Of a stretch of 6,428 nucleotides of DNA, positions 1-5,469 are shown in pieces (the stretch's first letter is position 1; every line of letters begins with the position of its first letter). This DNA comes from Gammaproteobacteria bacterium. GTDB lineage: Bacteria > Pseudomonadota > Gammaproteobacteria > Pseudomonadales > Pseudomonadaceae. The translations under genes were made by a program, and so were the position numbers. The stretch lies in NCBI GenBank assembly GCA_012735335.1, contig JAAYHO010000375.1, positions 1-6,428 on the forward strand. The letters run 5' to 3'. The notes beneath the pieces were generated by a model, which searched no databases, had not been told where the DNA came from, and saw only the letters and a program-made list of their open reading frames with translations.

Positions 1-830
1 CCGAAGGCACCGACCGGCATGCCGCCGCCGACGATCTTGCCGAAGGTCGACAGGTCCGGGGTGACGCCGAAGTGCCCCTGGGCGCTGCCCAGTGCCACGC
101 GGAAACCGGTCATGACTTCGTCAAAAATCAGCACCACGCCGTGCTCGTCGCAGACTTCGCGCAGGCCTTCAAGGAAGCCCGGCACCGGCGGCACACAGTT
201 CATGTTGCCGGCCACCGGCTCGACGATGATGCAGGCGATGTCCTTGCCGACCTTGCTCAGGGTTTCGCGTACTGCGGCAATGTCGTTGTAGGGCAGGGTC
301 AGGGTGTGCTGGGCGAAGGCCGCAGGCACACCGGGGGAGCTGGGCACGCCGAAGGTCAGGGCACCGGAACCGGCCTTGACCAGCAGGCTGTCGGAGTGAC
401 CATGGTAGCAACCCTCGAACTTGATGATGGTATCCCGGCCAGTATAGCCGCGAGCCAGGCGGATGGCGCTCATGGTCGCCTCGGTGCCGGAGCTGACCAT
501 GCGTACCATGTCCATGGAAGGCACCAGCGAGCAGACCAGTTCGGCCATCTCGGTTTCCATGGCGGTCGGTGCGCCGTAGGACAGACCGTGCTCCAGCTGA
601 CTGCGCACTGCGTCCAGCACCTCGGGATGGGCGTGACCGAGAATCATCGGGCCCCAGGAGCCGACATAGTCCACATAGCGCTTGTCGTCCTCATCGATGA
701 TATAGGCGCCCTCGGCATGCTTGATGAACAGCGGGCTGCCGCCGACGCTGCGGAAGGCGCGTACCGGCGAGTTGACGCCGCCGGGGATATGTTTCTGGGC
801 ACTGGCAAACAGGGATTCGGAACGGGACAT
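1..830 (-). CDS. hemL: Glutamate-1-semialdehyde 2,1-aminomutase, 3' end outside window
   Basis: PLP-dependent class III aminotransferase-fold enzyme that converts glutamate-1-semialdehyde to 5-aminolevulinate, the last step of the C5 route to haem and other tetrapyrroles; cytoplasmic. The window holds the first 276 residues of a protein usually about 427 long; the rest lies beyond the left edge. The N-terminus reads [18 protein letters not shown], typical of the family. The cofactor phosphate loop SSGTEAT is at residues 113-119, and FDEVMTGFR carries the aspartate (D237) that contacts the PLP ring nitrogen. The Schiff-base lysine is K265 in [11 protein letters not shown] (codon at 36-38), the same number as in E. 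coli as I recall it. The ATG at 830 is preceded by GAGAG at 837-841 with 6-nt spacing. It is the third gene of the thiD-thiE-hemL cluster, 11 bp after the thiE stop, and is likely co-transcribed. No defect is seen in the visible part. Confidence 0.97.
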   Translation of the reverse strand, partial: MSRSESLFASAQKHIPGGVNSPVRAFRSVGGSPLFIKHAEGAYIIDEDDKRYVDYVGSWGPMILGHAHPEVLDAVRSQLEHGLSYGAPTAMETEMAELVCSLVPSMDMVRMVSSGTEATMSAIRLARGYTGRDTIIKFEGCYHGHSDSLLVKAGSGALTFGVPSSPGVPAAFAQHTLTLPYNDIAAVRETLSKVGKDIACIIVEPVAGNMNCVPPVPGFLEGLREVCDEHGVVLIFDEVMTGFRVALGSAQGHFGVTPDLSTFGKIVGGGMPVGAF

Positions 831-841
831 GGGTCACTCTC

Positions 842-1468
842 TCAATGCGTGAATAATGTGTTGAAGGCTTCGGCGCGCTGGCGCACCCCGGCGGCGGAGT
901 CAGCGCCGAACAGGCCGTGGATAACGGCCAGCAGGTCAGCGCCTGCCGCCAGCAGTTGCGGGGCGCGCTCCAGGGTGATGCCGCCGATGGCAACTATCGG
1001 TGTATTGAAGTGCTGCCGCGCCTGTTGCAGCAGCTCGGGGGTGGCCGCCGGGGCGCCCGGCTTGGTTTCCGAGTGGAAGAAGCGACCAAAGGCAATATAG
1101 CTGACGCCTGCCTCCACCGCTGCGGCGGCCAGATCCAGACTGGCATGGCAGGTGGCGCCAACGATGGCGTCAGGGCCGAGCTCGGCTCTGGCCTCGCGCA
1201 GGCTGCCGTCTTCCTGACCCAGATGTACACCGACTCCCAGCTGGCTGGCCAGTGCCAGATCATCGTTGATCAGCAATTGCGCGCCGTACTGCTGGCACAG
1301 GGCCTTGAGCTGACTGGCCTCGTCCAGGCGGCGCGCACTGTCGTTGCTCTTGTCACGGTACTGCAGCAGGCGCACGCCACCTTCGAGGGCGGCTTCGACC
1401 CAGGGCAGCAGGCGGCCGTCGGCCAGCAGCGTGCTGTCGGTAATGGCGTAGAGGCCGCGCAGGCTCAC
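842..1468 (-). CDS. thiE: Thiamine-phosphate synthase
   Basis: Condenses HMP pyrophosphate with the thiazole phosphate to give thiamine phosphate and pyrophosphate; a cytoplasmic TIM-barrel enzyme. The 208-residue product has the family signatures in order: RGLYAITDS at the N-terminus; LLQYRDK (about residues 34-40) binding the pyrimidine pyrophosphate; [10 protein letters not shown] with N68 and D69 for substrate and Mg2+; HLGQED ending at D87; [31 protein letters not shown]; and [11 protein letters not shown] near the C-terminus binding phosphate. I chose the GTG at 1468 because it places RGLYAITD at residue 4, as in other ThiE proteins, and because it overlaps the thiD stop in a GTGA, which indicates translational coupling. 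No strong Shine-Dalgarno precedes it. The frame stays open upstream to 1783 inside thiD, but that stretch has no ThiD or ThiE features, so this is not a ThiDE fusion. Confidence 0.96.
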   Translation of the reverse strand: MSLRGLYAITDSTLLADGRLLPWVEAALEGGVRLLQYRDKSNDSARRLDEASQLKALCQQYGAQLLINDDLALASQLGVGVHLGQEDGSLREARAELGPDAIVGATCHASLDLAAAAVEAGVSYIAFGRFFHSETKPGAPAATPELLQQARQHFNTPIVAIGGITLERAPQLLAAGADLLAVIHGLFGADSAAGVRQRAEAFNTLFTH

Positions 1469-2265
1469 TGACAGAAGTCCAGCGGCAGGCGGCGGGGTAC
1501 GTACTGGCCCTTGCCTGGCTGTTCGGCGTCGCGCAGGGTGCGCCAGGTGTAATCCAGCGCGGTCTTCACAGCGCTGACCAGCTCCTCGCCCAAGGCCAGG
1601 CGACCGGCCAGGGTGCTGGCCAGGGTGCAGCCGGAGCCGTGGTACTCGCCGGGCAGGCGGGCGCAGGTGAAGGTGTGCTGGCTGCCATCCTGACAGTACA
1701 GGCGGTTGTGCACTTCCTGCTCGGTACCGTGGCCGCCGGTGATCAGCAGGTTCTCGCAGCGTGGCAGCAGTTTTGCGGCGCACTCATCGGCACTGCCCTC
1801 GGGCAGTTCGGCGAGGATGCGGGCTTCCGGCAGGTTGGGGGTGACGATGCGGGCCAGCGGCATCAGCTTCTCGCGCATGGCGTAACCGACCTCGTCCTTG
1901 CCCAGCGAGCCACCACCACCGGCGCGCAGCACTGGGTCGCAGACCATCGGCAGGTGTGGGTGCGCCTGCATGATCTCGACCACGGTATCGACCATTTCCA
2001 GGCTGCCGAGCATGCCCAGCTTGACCGCTGCCACGGGCATATCGCTCAGCACTGCATTGGCCTGGGCCAGAATCCACTCTCGGTCCAGCACGCGGAAGTC
2101 GCTGACATCCACGGTGTTCTGCACGGTCAGCGCGGTAACCGTGGGTGCGGCGTGGCAGCCCTGGGCGATCAGCGCTTCGATATCCGCCTGCAGACCAGCG
2201 CCGCCGCTGGGATCATGGCCGGACAGACAGAGGACAACGGGACGAAAAGGAGCAGACGTATTCAT
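1465..2265 (-). CDS. thiD: Hydroxymethylpyrimidine/phosphomethylpyrimidine kinase
   Basis: Phosphorylates HMP and then HMP phosphate to HMP pyrophosphate, the substrate of ThiE encoded next to it; cytoplasmic, ribokinase (PfkB-like) fold. The 266-residue length equals the usual size. Visible motifs are [15 protein letters not shown] (about residues 15-29) at the substrate site, VKLGMLGS (81-88), [14 protein letters not shown] (108-121), and the anion-hole loop GSGCTLAS beginning at residue 210, whose cysteine is C213, the family's catalytic-loop cysteine. The ATG at 2265 is fixed on the 5' side by an in-frame TAG at 2269-2271. No convincing Shine-Dalgarno lies before it. It is the first gene of the thiD-thiE-hemL cluster, with a promoter candidate about 100 bp upstream. 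The glycine-rich [10 protein letters not shown] segment differs from the enterobacterial DPVMVAKSG form; I believe this is normal for pseudomonads. Confidence 0.96.
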   Translation of the reverse strand: MNTSAPFRPVVLCLSGHDPSGGAGLQADIEALIAQGCHAAPTVTALTVQNTVDVSDFRVLDREWILAQANAVLSDMPVAAVKLGMLGSLEMVDTVVEIMQAHPHLPMVCDPVLRAGGGGSLGKDEVGYAMREKLMPLARIVTPNLPEARILAELPEGSADECAAKLLPRCENLLITGGHGTEQEVHNRLYCQDGSQHTFTCARLPGEYHGSGCTLASTLAGRLALGEELVSAVKTALDYTWRTLRDAEQPGKGQYVPRRLPLDFCQ

Positions 2266-2361
2266 GGGCTAAGCTTACCATCAGCAGGTCAGATATCGGT
2301 ATGGCGGCAGGGCTGCTCAAGGCCACTGCAGGCATAAGCGGGCCGCCTTTGAGAAGGACAG

Positions 2362-2370
2362 ACTATAACA
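2362..2370 (-). promoter_or_regulatory. Candidate extended -10 promoter for thiD-thiE-hemL
   Basis: Read on the minus strand this is TGTTATAGT, an extended -10 element (TGn plus a hexamer matching TATAAT at five of six positions). No good -35 hexamer lies 16-18 bp upstream, which is common for extended -10 promoters. Transcription would begin near 2355 and give a 5' leader of about 90 nt before thiD. The 129-bp gap to rluE also holds a possible long-range stem (2303-2308 with 2342-2347, six GC-rich pairs). I see no THI-box (TPP riboswitch) core there. Found by inspection only. Confidence 0.5.
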
Positions 2371-2394
2371 ATAACTGCGGGTGAGCGCTGCTGC

Positions 2395-3015
2395 TCAGCA
2401 GGACAGCTCGCGCCACTGCCCCGGCTGCAGCTCGCCCAGCTCCCAGTCACCGATGCGTACCCGTACCAGCCGCAGGGTGGGCAGACCGACCGCCGCCGTC
2501 ATGCGCCGCACCTGACGATTGCGGCCTTCGCGGATGGTGATCGCCAGCCAACTGGTGGGGATGCTCTTGCGAAAGCGTACCGGCGGGTTGCGTGGCCACA
2601 GTACAGGCTCGGCAATCCGCTCCACTTCAGCGGGCCGGGTGGGGCCATCGTTCAGCCTCGGCCCGGCGCGCAGTTGCTCCAGCTGTTCGACGCTGGGCTC
2701 ACCCTCCACCTGGACCCAGTAGGTCTTGGCCAGCTTGTGCTTCGGGTCGGTAATACGCGCCTGCAGTCGCCCGTCATTGGTCAGCAGCAGGAGGCCTTCA
2801 CTGTCTCGGTCCAGTCGACCGGCGGGGTAGACGCCGGGTATATCGACGAAGTCGCGCAGGGTTGCCCGGCCCTGATCATCGGTGAACTGGGTCAGCACAT
2901 CGAAGGGCTTGTTCAGGGCGATCAGTCGCGACTGCGCCGGTGGCGCGGCAGGCTGGCGGCGGGCTGGCCCGGGGCGCCGGGGTGGGCCGGGTCTGCGTGG
3001 ATTCTGTCTGCTCAT
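2395..3015 (-). CDS. rluE: 23S rRNA pseudouridine synthase, RluE type
   Basis: Isomerises a uridine of 23S rRNA to pseudouridine (position 2457 in E. coli if it is a true RluE). The 206-residue product belongs to the RsuA/RluB/RluE/RluF family. Motifs in order: [14 protein letters not shown] (31-44), the opening strand of the catalytic domain; [20 protein letters not shown] (61 onward) with the catalytic aspartate D69; [16 protein letters not shown]; and [12 protein letters not shown] near the C-terminus. Residues 5-28 before the catalytic domain are rich in Arg, Pro and Ala, a likely flexible basic tail, and there is no S4 domain, which fits RluE rather than RsuA, RluB or RluF. The start at 3015 lies 13 bp after the upstream gene's stop. 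An in-frame ATG at 3072 would sit inside that gene and adds no family sequence. No clear Shine-Dalgarno is present, so expression may depend on coupling. Confidence 0.9.
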   Translation of the reverse strand: MSRQNPRRPGPPRRPGPARRQPAAPPAQSRLIALNKPFDVLTQFTDDQGRATLRDFVDIPGVYPAGRLDRDSEGLLLLTNDGRLQARITDPKHKLAKTYWVQVEGEPSVEQLEQLRAGPRLNDGPTRPAEVERIAEPVLWPRNPPVRFRKSIPTSWLAITIREGRNRQVRRMTAAVGLPTLRLVRVRIGDWELGELQPGQWRELSC

Positions 3016-3028
3016 GGCTGGTGCTGGC

Positions 3029-3232
3029 TTAGATGCCCTCGATATTGCCCAGAATGATGGCCTTGATGACAAAACCGATCACCCCCAGCCCCAGCGCAAA
3101 GAACAGCACCGCCGTACCCCAGCGACCGGCTTTGGACTTCTTCGCCAGATCCCAGACGATAAAGCCCATGAAGGCCACCAGGGCAAGGATACTCAGGGGC
3201 AGGGCCAGCGCTTCAAATTCTTCGTAGGACAC
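3029..3232 (-). CDS. Small two-helix inner-membrane protein, probably DUF2788
   Basis: A 67-residue protein of unknown function. The N-terminus is short and acidic (SYEEFEA), followed by a hydrophobic helix at about residues 9-27, a basic loop [10 protein letters not shown] (31-40), and a second hydrophobic helix at about 41-62, ending GNIEGI. The positive loop predicts both ends outside and the loop in the cytoplasm. The [11 protein letters not shown] loop resembles the DUF2788 family of small proteobacterial membrane proteins as I remember it; a profile search would settle this. The GTG at 3232 is chosen because GGAG lies 7 nt upstream and because it puts the start just before the helical part. 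It lies 25 bp after the Lrp-type regulator gene and 13 bp before rluE, so the three are probably one transcript. Confidence 0.8.
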   Translation of the reverse strand: MSYEEFEALALPLSILALVAFMGFIVWDLAKKSKAGRWGTAVLFFALGLGVIGFVIKAIILGNIEGI

Positions 3233-3257
3233 AATGGGTCTCCAGTAACAGGGTGGT

Positions 3258-3746
3258 TTACTTTTTGACCAGGTGATTGAGGGGCAATTCCGTGCTGGAG
3301 ACCACCTGGTTGAGCACAAAGCTCGAACGTACGCTGGACACACCTTCGATCCGCGTCAGGGTGCCCAGCAGAAATTGCTGGTAATGATCCATGTCCTGCA
3401 CCACTACGCGCAACTGGTAATCCGCATCCATGCCGGTCACCAGGCAGCAGCTGAGTACCTCGGGGCAAGCACGGATGGTCTCCTCGAAGTGGGCAAAGCG
3501 GTCGGGGGTGTGCCGATCCATGCCGATCATGACGAAGGCGGTCAGGGTCAGACCGAGCTTCTGCGGATCGAGCAGGGCGACCTGGCGGGTGATATAGCCG
3601 GCTTCTTCCAGTTGCTTGACCCGCCGGGAACAGGGCGAGGGCGACAGGCCGATACGGTCAGCCAGCTCCTGGTTGCTGATACGGGCATCCTGCTGCAGGG
3701 CGGCGAGAATTTTCAGGTCATAACGGTCAAGATTGTTGTCTTGCAT
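3258..3746 (-). CDS. Lrp/AsnC-family transcriptional regulator
   Basis: A 162-residue DNA-binding regulator of the feast/famine family; members form dimers to octamers and usually respond to an amino acid. The N-terminal winged helix-turn-helix spans about residues 5-60: LDRYDLKILAALQQDARIS, then helices ISNQELADRIGLS and SPSPCSRRVKQLEEAGYI, the latter being the recognition helix. The C-terminal RAM effector domain (about 67-150) contains the family motif VTGMDADYQLRVVV (103-116). I chose the ATG at 3746 because LDRYD follows within ten residues, as in most relatives, and AGGAG lies at 3758-3762 (11-nt spacing). An in-frame ATG at 3821 would add 25 residues with no family likeness. The gene heads a cluster with the DUF2788-like gene and rluE. 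Its target is unknown: no amino-acid transport or catabolism gene is adjacent, and I do not assign it to lrp, bkdR or dadR. Confidence 0.95.
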   Translation of the reverse strand: MQDNNLDRYDLKILAALQQDARISNQELADRIGLSPSPCSRRVKQLEEAGYITRQVALLDPQKLGLTLTAFVMIGMDRHTPDRFAHFEETIRACPEVLSCCLVTGMDADYQLRVVVQDMDHYQQFLLGTLTRIEGVSSVRSSFVLNQVVSSTELPLNHLVKK

Positions 3747-3768
3747 GACGAGCTGCGCTCCTGTTGCT

Positions 3769-3804
3769 GTAAGTTCGTTATATTTGGCTGAATATTGCGT
3801 AAGT
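3769..3804. promoter_or_regulatory. Candidate Lrp/AsnC-type operator region
   Basis: An AT-rich segment stands out against GC-rich flanks. It contains an inverted repeat, ATATT (3780-3784) and AATAT (3791-3795) separated by 6 bp, flanked by two copies of GTAAGT (3769-3774 and 3799-3804) spaced 30 bp apart, close to three helical turns. Lrp-family proteins bind AT-rich, partly palindromic sites repeated in phase and often repress their own gene. The segment overlaps the -10 candidate and its spacer, as expected for autoregulation. No protein-DNA evidence can be drawn from sequence alone. Confidence 0.4.
3777..3782 (-). promoter_or_regulatory. Candidate -10 box of the Lrp-type regulator gene
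   Basis: On the minus strand the hexamer is TATAAC, one base from consensus. It would give a start site near 3770 and a leader of about 24 nt containing the AGGAG ribosome-binding site (3758-3762). No good -35 is found at 16-18 bp spacing, so the promoter may be weak or activator-dependent. Inspection only. Confidence 0.4.
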
Positions 3805-4021
3805 GTGCCAAGGTTGTGCAATGAAAGGCAAGAAATGGCGCAAGGGTCTCGATACTATAGTCACAGGTTTTCAAGGCCATGGTCGGCATGTCCAACCAGA
3901 CGCTTCACAAGAGCGACACTGGGAGGAGGGTTCCACCGGACTGCTCATCACCCGACCACCCAGCCCACAAGGCTCCGGGACCGGCAATATCCCAAACGGA
4001 TAGATAAATGGACTCAACATC

Positions 4022-4044
4022 AGCGGCCGACTCTGTCGGCCGTT
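4022..4044. terminator. Strong hairpin 3' of the CDF gene, possible terminator
   Basis: An eight-base perfect stem, CGGCCGAC (4024-4031) with GTCGGCCG (4035-4042), closes a 3-nt loop. On the plus strand it extends by a G-U and an A-U pair (4022-4044). It begins about 20 nt beyond the CDF stop codon. The minus-strand continuation is not T-rich, so it is a poor intrinsic terminator for the CDF mRNA and may instead act as a 3'-end stabiliser. The plus-strand continuation (TTGGCGTTTCT) is slightly T-rich, so termination of a plus-strand transcript is also possible. Confidence 0.55.
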
Positions 4045-4062
4045 GGCGTTTCTGGCTTCCGG

Positions 4063-4947
4063 TTATACCGGGTCCTTGTGAACCAGCACCTCGGCCTGGG
4101 GGAAGCGCTGGAGAATGGCGTGGCGCACCTGCTCGCCCAGTTCATGGGCGTCGTTCAAGGACAGCTCGCCGGGCAACTCCAGATGCAGCTGCATGAACCA
4201 TTGCTGGCCCGACTCCCGGGTACGCAGGTCATGCACATCCACCACTCCTGGCACCGCCCGGGCCAGCGCCAGGGCCTCCGTGCGTACCGTGTCGGGCAGT
4301 TCGTGATCCATCAGGATCTGTACTGCGTCCCGGCCGATCTGCAGCGCTCCATAGCCGATAAACAGCGCCACGCCGATACCGAACAGGGCATCGGCGCTGG
4401 TAATGCCGTACCAGGACAGCACCAGCGCGATAATGATGCTGGCATTCATCAGCAGATCGGAGCGGTAGTGCAGGGCATCGGCACGGATTGCGGTGGAGCC
4501 GGTACGCTGAATCACGTGATTCTGGAAGCGCAGCAGAATCAGGGTGGCGATAATCGACAGCAGCATGACCGCCACGCCATACCAGGCGGCATCCAGCGGC
4601 ACCGGGTGGCGCAGGTGCTCGATGCCCTGCCACAGCACCAGCAACGCCGAGGCGCTGATGAAGATCGACTGGGCCAGACCGGCCAGCGCCTCGGCCTTGC
4701 CGTGCCCAAAGCGGTGCCCCTTGTCCGCCGGGGTCAGTGCATAGCTGACCGCCAGCAGGTTGATCAGGGAGGCACCGCCGTCCATCAGCGAGTCGATCAG
4801 CGAGGCCAGCAGGCTCACCGAGCCGGACAGGTACCAGACCGTCGCCTTGAGAACAATCAGGATCACCGCCACCAGCACCGAGGCATAGGTAGCCAGCCGC
4901 AGCAGCCGCGCGTTGCCCTGATCGATCGCTGCCGTTTGCCTGTTCAT
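4063..4947 (-). CDS. fieF: Cation diffusion facilitator metal exporter, YiiP/FieF type
   Basis: Inner-membrane antiporter that moves Zn2+, Fe2+ or Cd2+ out of the cytoplasm in exchange for protons. The 294-residue protein aligns by eye with E. coli YiiP (FieF) at a constant offset of +7. All metal ligands are present: the transport site D52, D56, H160, D164 (in LIDSLMDGG and LHYRSD); the loop site D75, H78, H82 (ADKGHRFGHGK); and the C-terminal cytoplasmic site H239, H255, H290, D292 (VHDLR, QLHLE, VHKDP). Six hydrophobic helices lie within about residues 18-212, followed by the ferredoxin-like cytoplasmic domain. It ends soon after HKDPV, without the short tail found in E. coli. The D-D/H-D site is the Zn/Cd-type set, so zinc is the likeliest main substrate; iron cannot be excluded. 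The ATG at 4947 shares one base with the stop of the upstream lipoprotein gene (TGATG), implying coupled translation. The hairpin at 4022-4044 follows it. Confidence 0.93.
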   Translation of the reverse strand: MNRQTAAIDQGNARLLRLATYASVLVAVILIVLKATVWYLSGSVSLLASLIDSLMDGGASLINLLAVSYALTPADKGHRFGHGKAEALAGLAQSIFISASALLVLWQGIEHLRHPVPLDAAWYGVAVMLLSIIATLILLRFQNHVIQRTGSTAIRADALHYRSDLLMNASIIIALVLSWYGITSADALFGIGVALFIGYGALQIGRDAVQILMDHELPDTVRTEALALARAVPGVVDVHDLRTRESGQQWFMQLHLELPGELSLNDAHELGEQVRHAILQRFPQAEVLVHKDPV

Positions 4948-5357
4948 CAGCCGCGCGCGGGCACGCCGAGCAGCGCCAGTTGGGCTGCGCCGGGCTGGGT
5001 TATCAGTTGCGCCTGCTGCAGCGGAATATCCATGCCCAGATCCTGCTGCAGTATGCTCTGGAGCCTGGCCTGATCGACCTGGCCGTCCGCGTCGACTGCC
5101 TGCTGCAGACGTTCGGGGGCGATGCTGTAGCGCTCATCCGGGAAGTAGATGGCTCCGGTGGTGAAGTCCACGGCAAAGGCGACCAGACCGGGAATCACGT
5201 AGAACAGCAGGCCGATGCCATTGAGAATGGCCACTCCCGGGTCAATCTCCCCGCTGATCTGCCCTCGGCGCTCGGGGTAGAACACAGTGCCACAGGCGGT
5301 CAGTTGGGTAACCAGAGTGGTGCTCAGCAGAATGCTGGCCAGAGCCTTCAAACGCAT
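4947..5357 (-). CDS. Uncharacterised lipoprotein
   Basis: A 136-residue protein I do not recognise by function. The N-terminus is a lipoprotein signal peptide: M-R-L-K, hydrophobic residues 5-17, then lipobox L19-T20-A21-C22, so the mature protein would begin at acylated Cys22. The residue after Cys is Gly, not Asp, which favours sorting to the outer membrane. The motif GTVFYPERRGQ follows, then a hydrophobic stretch at about residues 42-63 (GVAILNGIGLLFYVIPGLVA) that could be a membrane-embedded or buried segment, and a soluble C-terminal third with DADGQVD (89-95), somewhat like a partial EF-hand loop, and Gln-rich helices. The ATG at 5357 is supported by GAGG at 5364-5367 (6-nt spacing). 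It is the first gene of a two-gene unit with the metal exporter, overlapping it by one base. Short pseudomonad proteins of this kind are, as I recall, sometimes labelled polyribonucleotide nucleotidyltransferase; nothing here supports that activity. Confidence 0.85.
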   Translation of the reverse strand: MRLKALASILLSTTLVTQLTACGTVFYPERRGQISGEIDPGVAILNGIGLLFYVIPGLVAFAVDFTTGAIYFPDERYSIAPERLQQAVDADGQVDQARLQSILQQDLGMDIPLQQAQLITQPGAAQLALLGVPARG

Positions 5358-5396
5358 GTTGTGCCTCGTGCAGGGAAAGACAAGTGGTAACTGGCT

Positions 5397-5402
5397 ACTA
5401 TA
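5397..5402 (-). promoter_or_regulatory. Candidate -10 box for the lipoprotein-CDF unit
   Basis: On the minus strand the hexamer is TATAGT, five of six matches to consensus. A weak -35 candidate, TTCAAG (5420-5425), lies 17 bp upstream. The start site would be near 5390, giving a leader of about 33 nt with GAGG at 5364-5367. It sits back to back with the hrpB -10 candidate, 34 bp away. I see no clear Zur or Fur box by eye. Confidence 0.4.
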
Positions 5403-5436
5403 CGCCGCTCCACTGCGGCCTTGAAGGCGGGCGCGG

Positions 5437-5442
5437 TATAAT
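5437..5442 (+). promoter_or_regulatory. Candidate -10 box for hrpB
   Basis: A perfect TATAAT lies 27 bp before the hrpB ATG. Transcription would start near 5449 and give a leader of about 21 nt. No recognisable -35 exists at 16-18 bp spacing: the sequence there is GC-rich. The promoter is therefore a candidate only. Confidence 0.5.
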
Positions 5443-5469
5443 GCGGCTTTGCCCAATATGTGAGTGTCG

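Larger units (their letters stand above)
3747..4062. other. Intergenic region without a firm gene
   Basis: A 316-bp gap between the CDF gene's 3' end and the Lrp-type regulator gene. From left to right it holds the regulator's ribosome-binding site, promoter and operator candidates (3758-3804), an 8-bp palindrome ACTATAGT (3854-3861) that could serve as a -10 box in either direction, a plus-strand open frame of 39 codons (3888-4007, beginning MSNQTLHKSDTG), and a strong GC-rich hairpin (4022-4044). The 39-codon frame has only a weak AAGG upstream, and its later part (Pro, Ser, His rich) does not resemble a domain I know, so I do not call it a gene. It may be chance, the leftover start of a lost divergent gene, or part of a short RNA. 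Confidence 0.6.

Noticed and set aside
72..1100. A 342-codon plus-strand open frame opposite hemL and thiE
   Set aside because: It is antisense to two well-recognised genes, its product (His, Gly, Gln rich) matches no family, and long shadow frames are common in GC-rich DNA.
1469..1783. A possible ThiD-ThiE fusion or longer ThiE from the open frame that continues upstream of thiE
   Set aside because: The upstream part is an out-of-frame reading of thiD rich in Arg and Pro with no domain; ThiE is complete from the GTG at 1468.
2266..2394. TPP riboswitch upstream of thiD
   Set aside because: I looked for the CTGAGA and ACC...CTGATCTGG-like core on the minus strand and did not find it.
2384..2400. 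Intrinsic terminator at the rluE 3' end
   Set aside because: The GCTGCTGAGCAGC repeat could only form a stem with an impossibly small loop or a short offset pairing, and no T run follows.
3768..3785. GacA box (TGTAAG-N6-CTTACA) upstream of the possible plus-strand RNA
   Set aside because: Only the left half TGTAAG is present; the right half is missing.
3747..3821. A longer form of the Lrp-type regulator starting at 3821
   Set aside because: The 25 extra residues have no family likeness and would be encoded across the AT-rich promoter region; AGGAG precedes the ATG at 3746.
3888..4007. The 39-codon plus-strand frame as a coding gene
   Set aside because: It has only a weak ribosome-binding site, its second half is compositionally unlike a folded protein, and a frame this short is expected by chance; kept only as part of a finding.
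3733..5073. A 446-codon plus-strand open frame spanning the gap and opposite the CDF gene
   Set aside because: It mirrors the codon pattern of the CDF gene, its product is Gln/His/Arg-rich and low in complexity, and the CDF reading has all its metal-binding residues.
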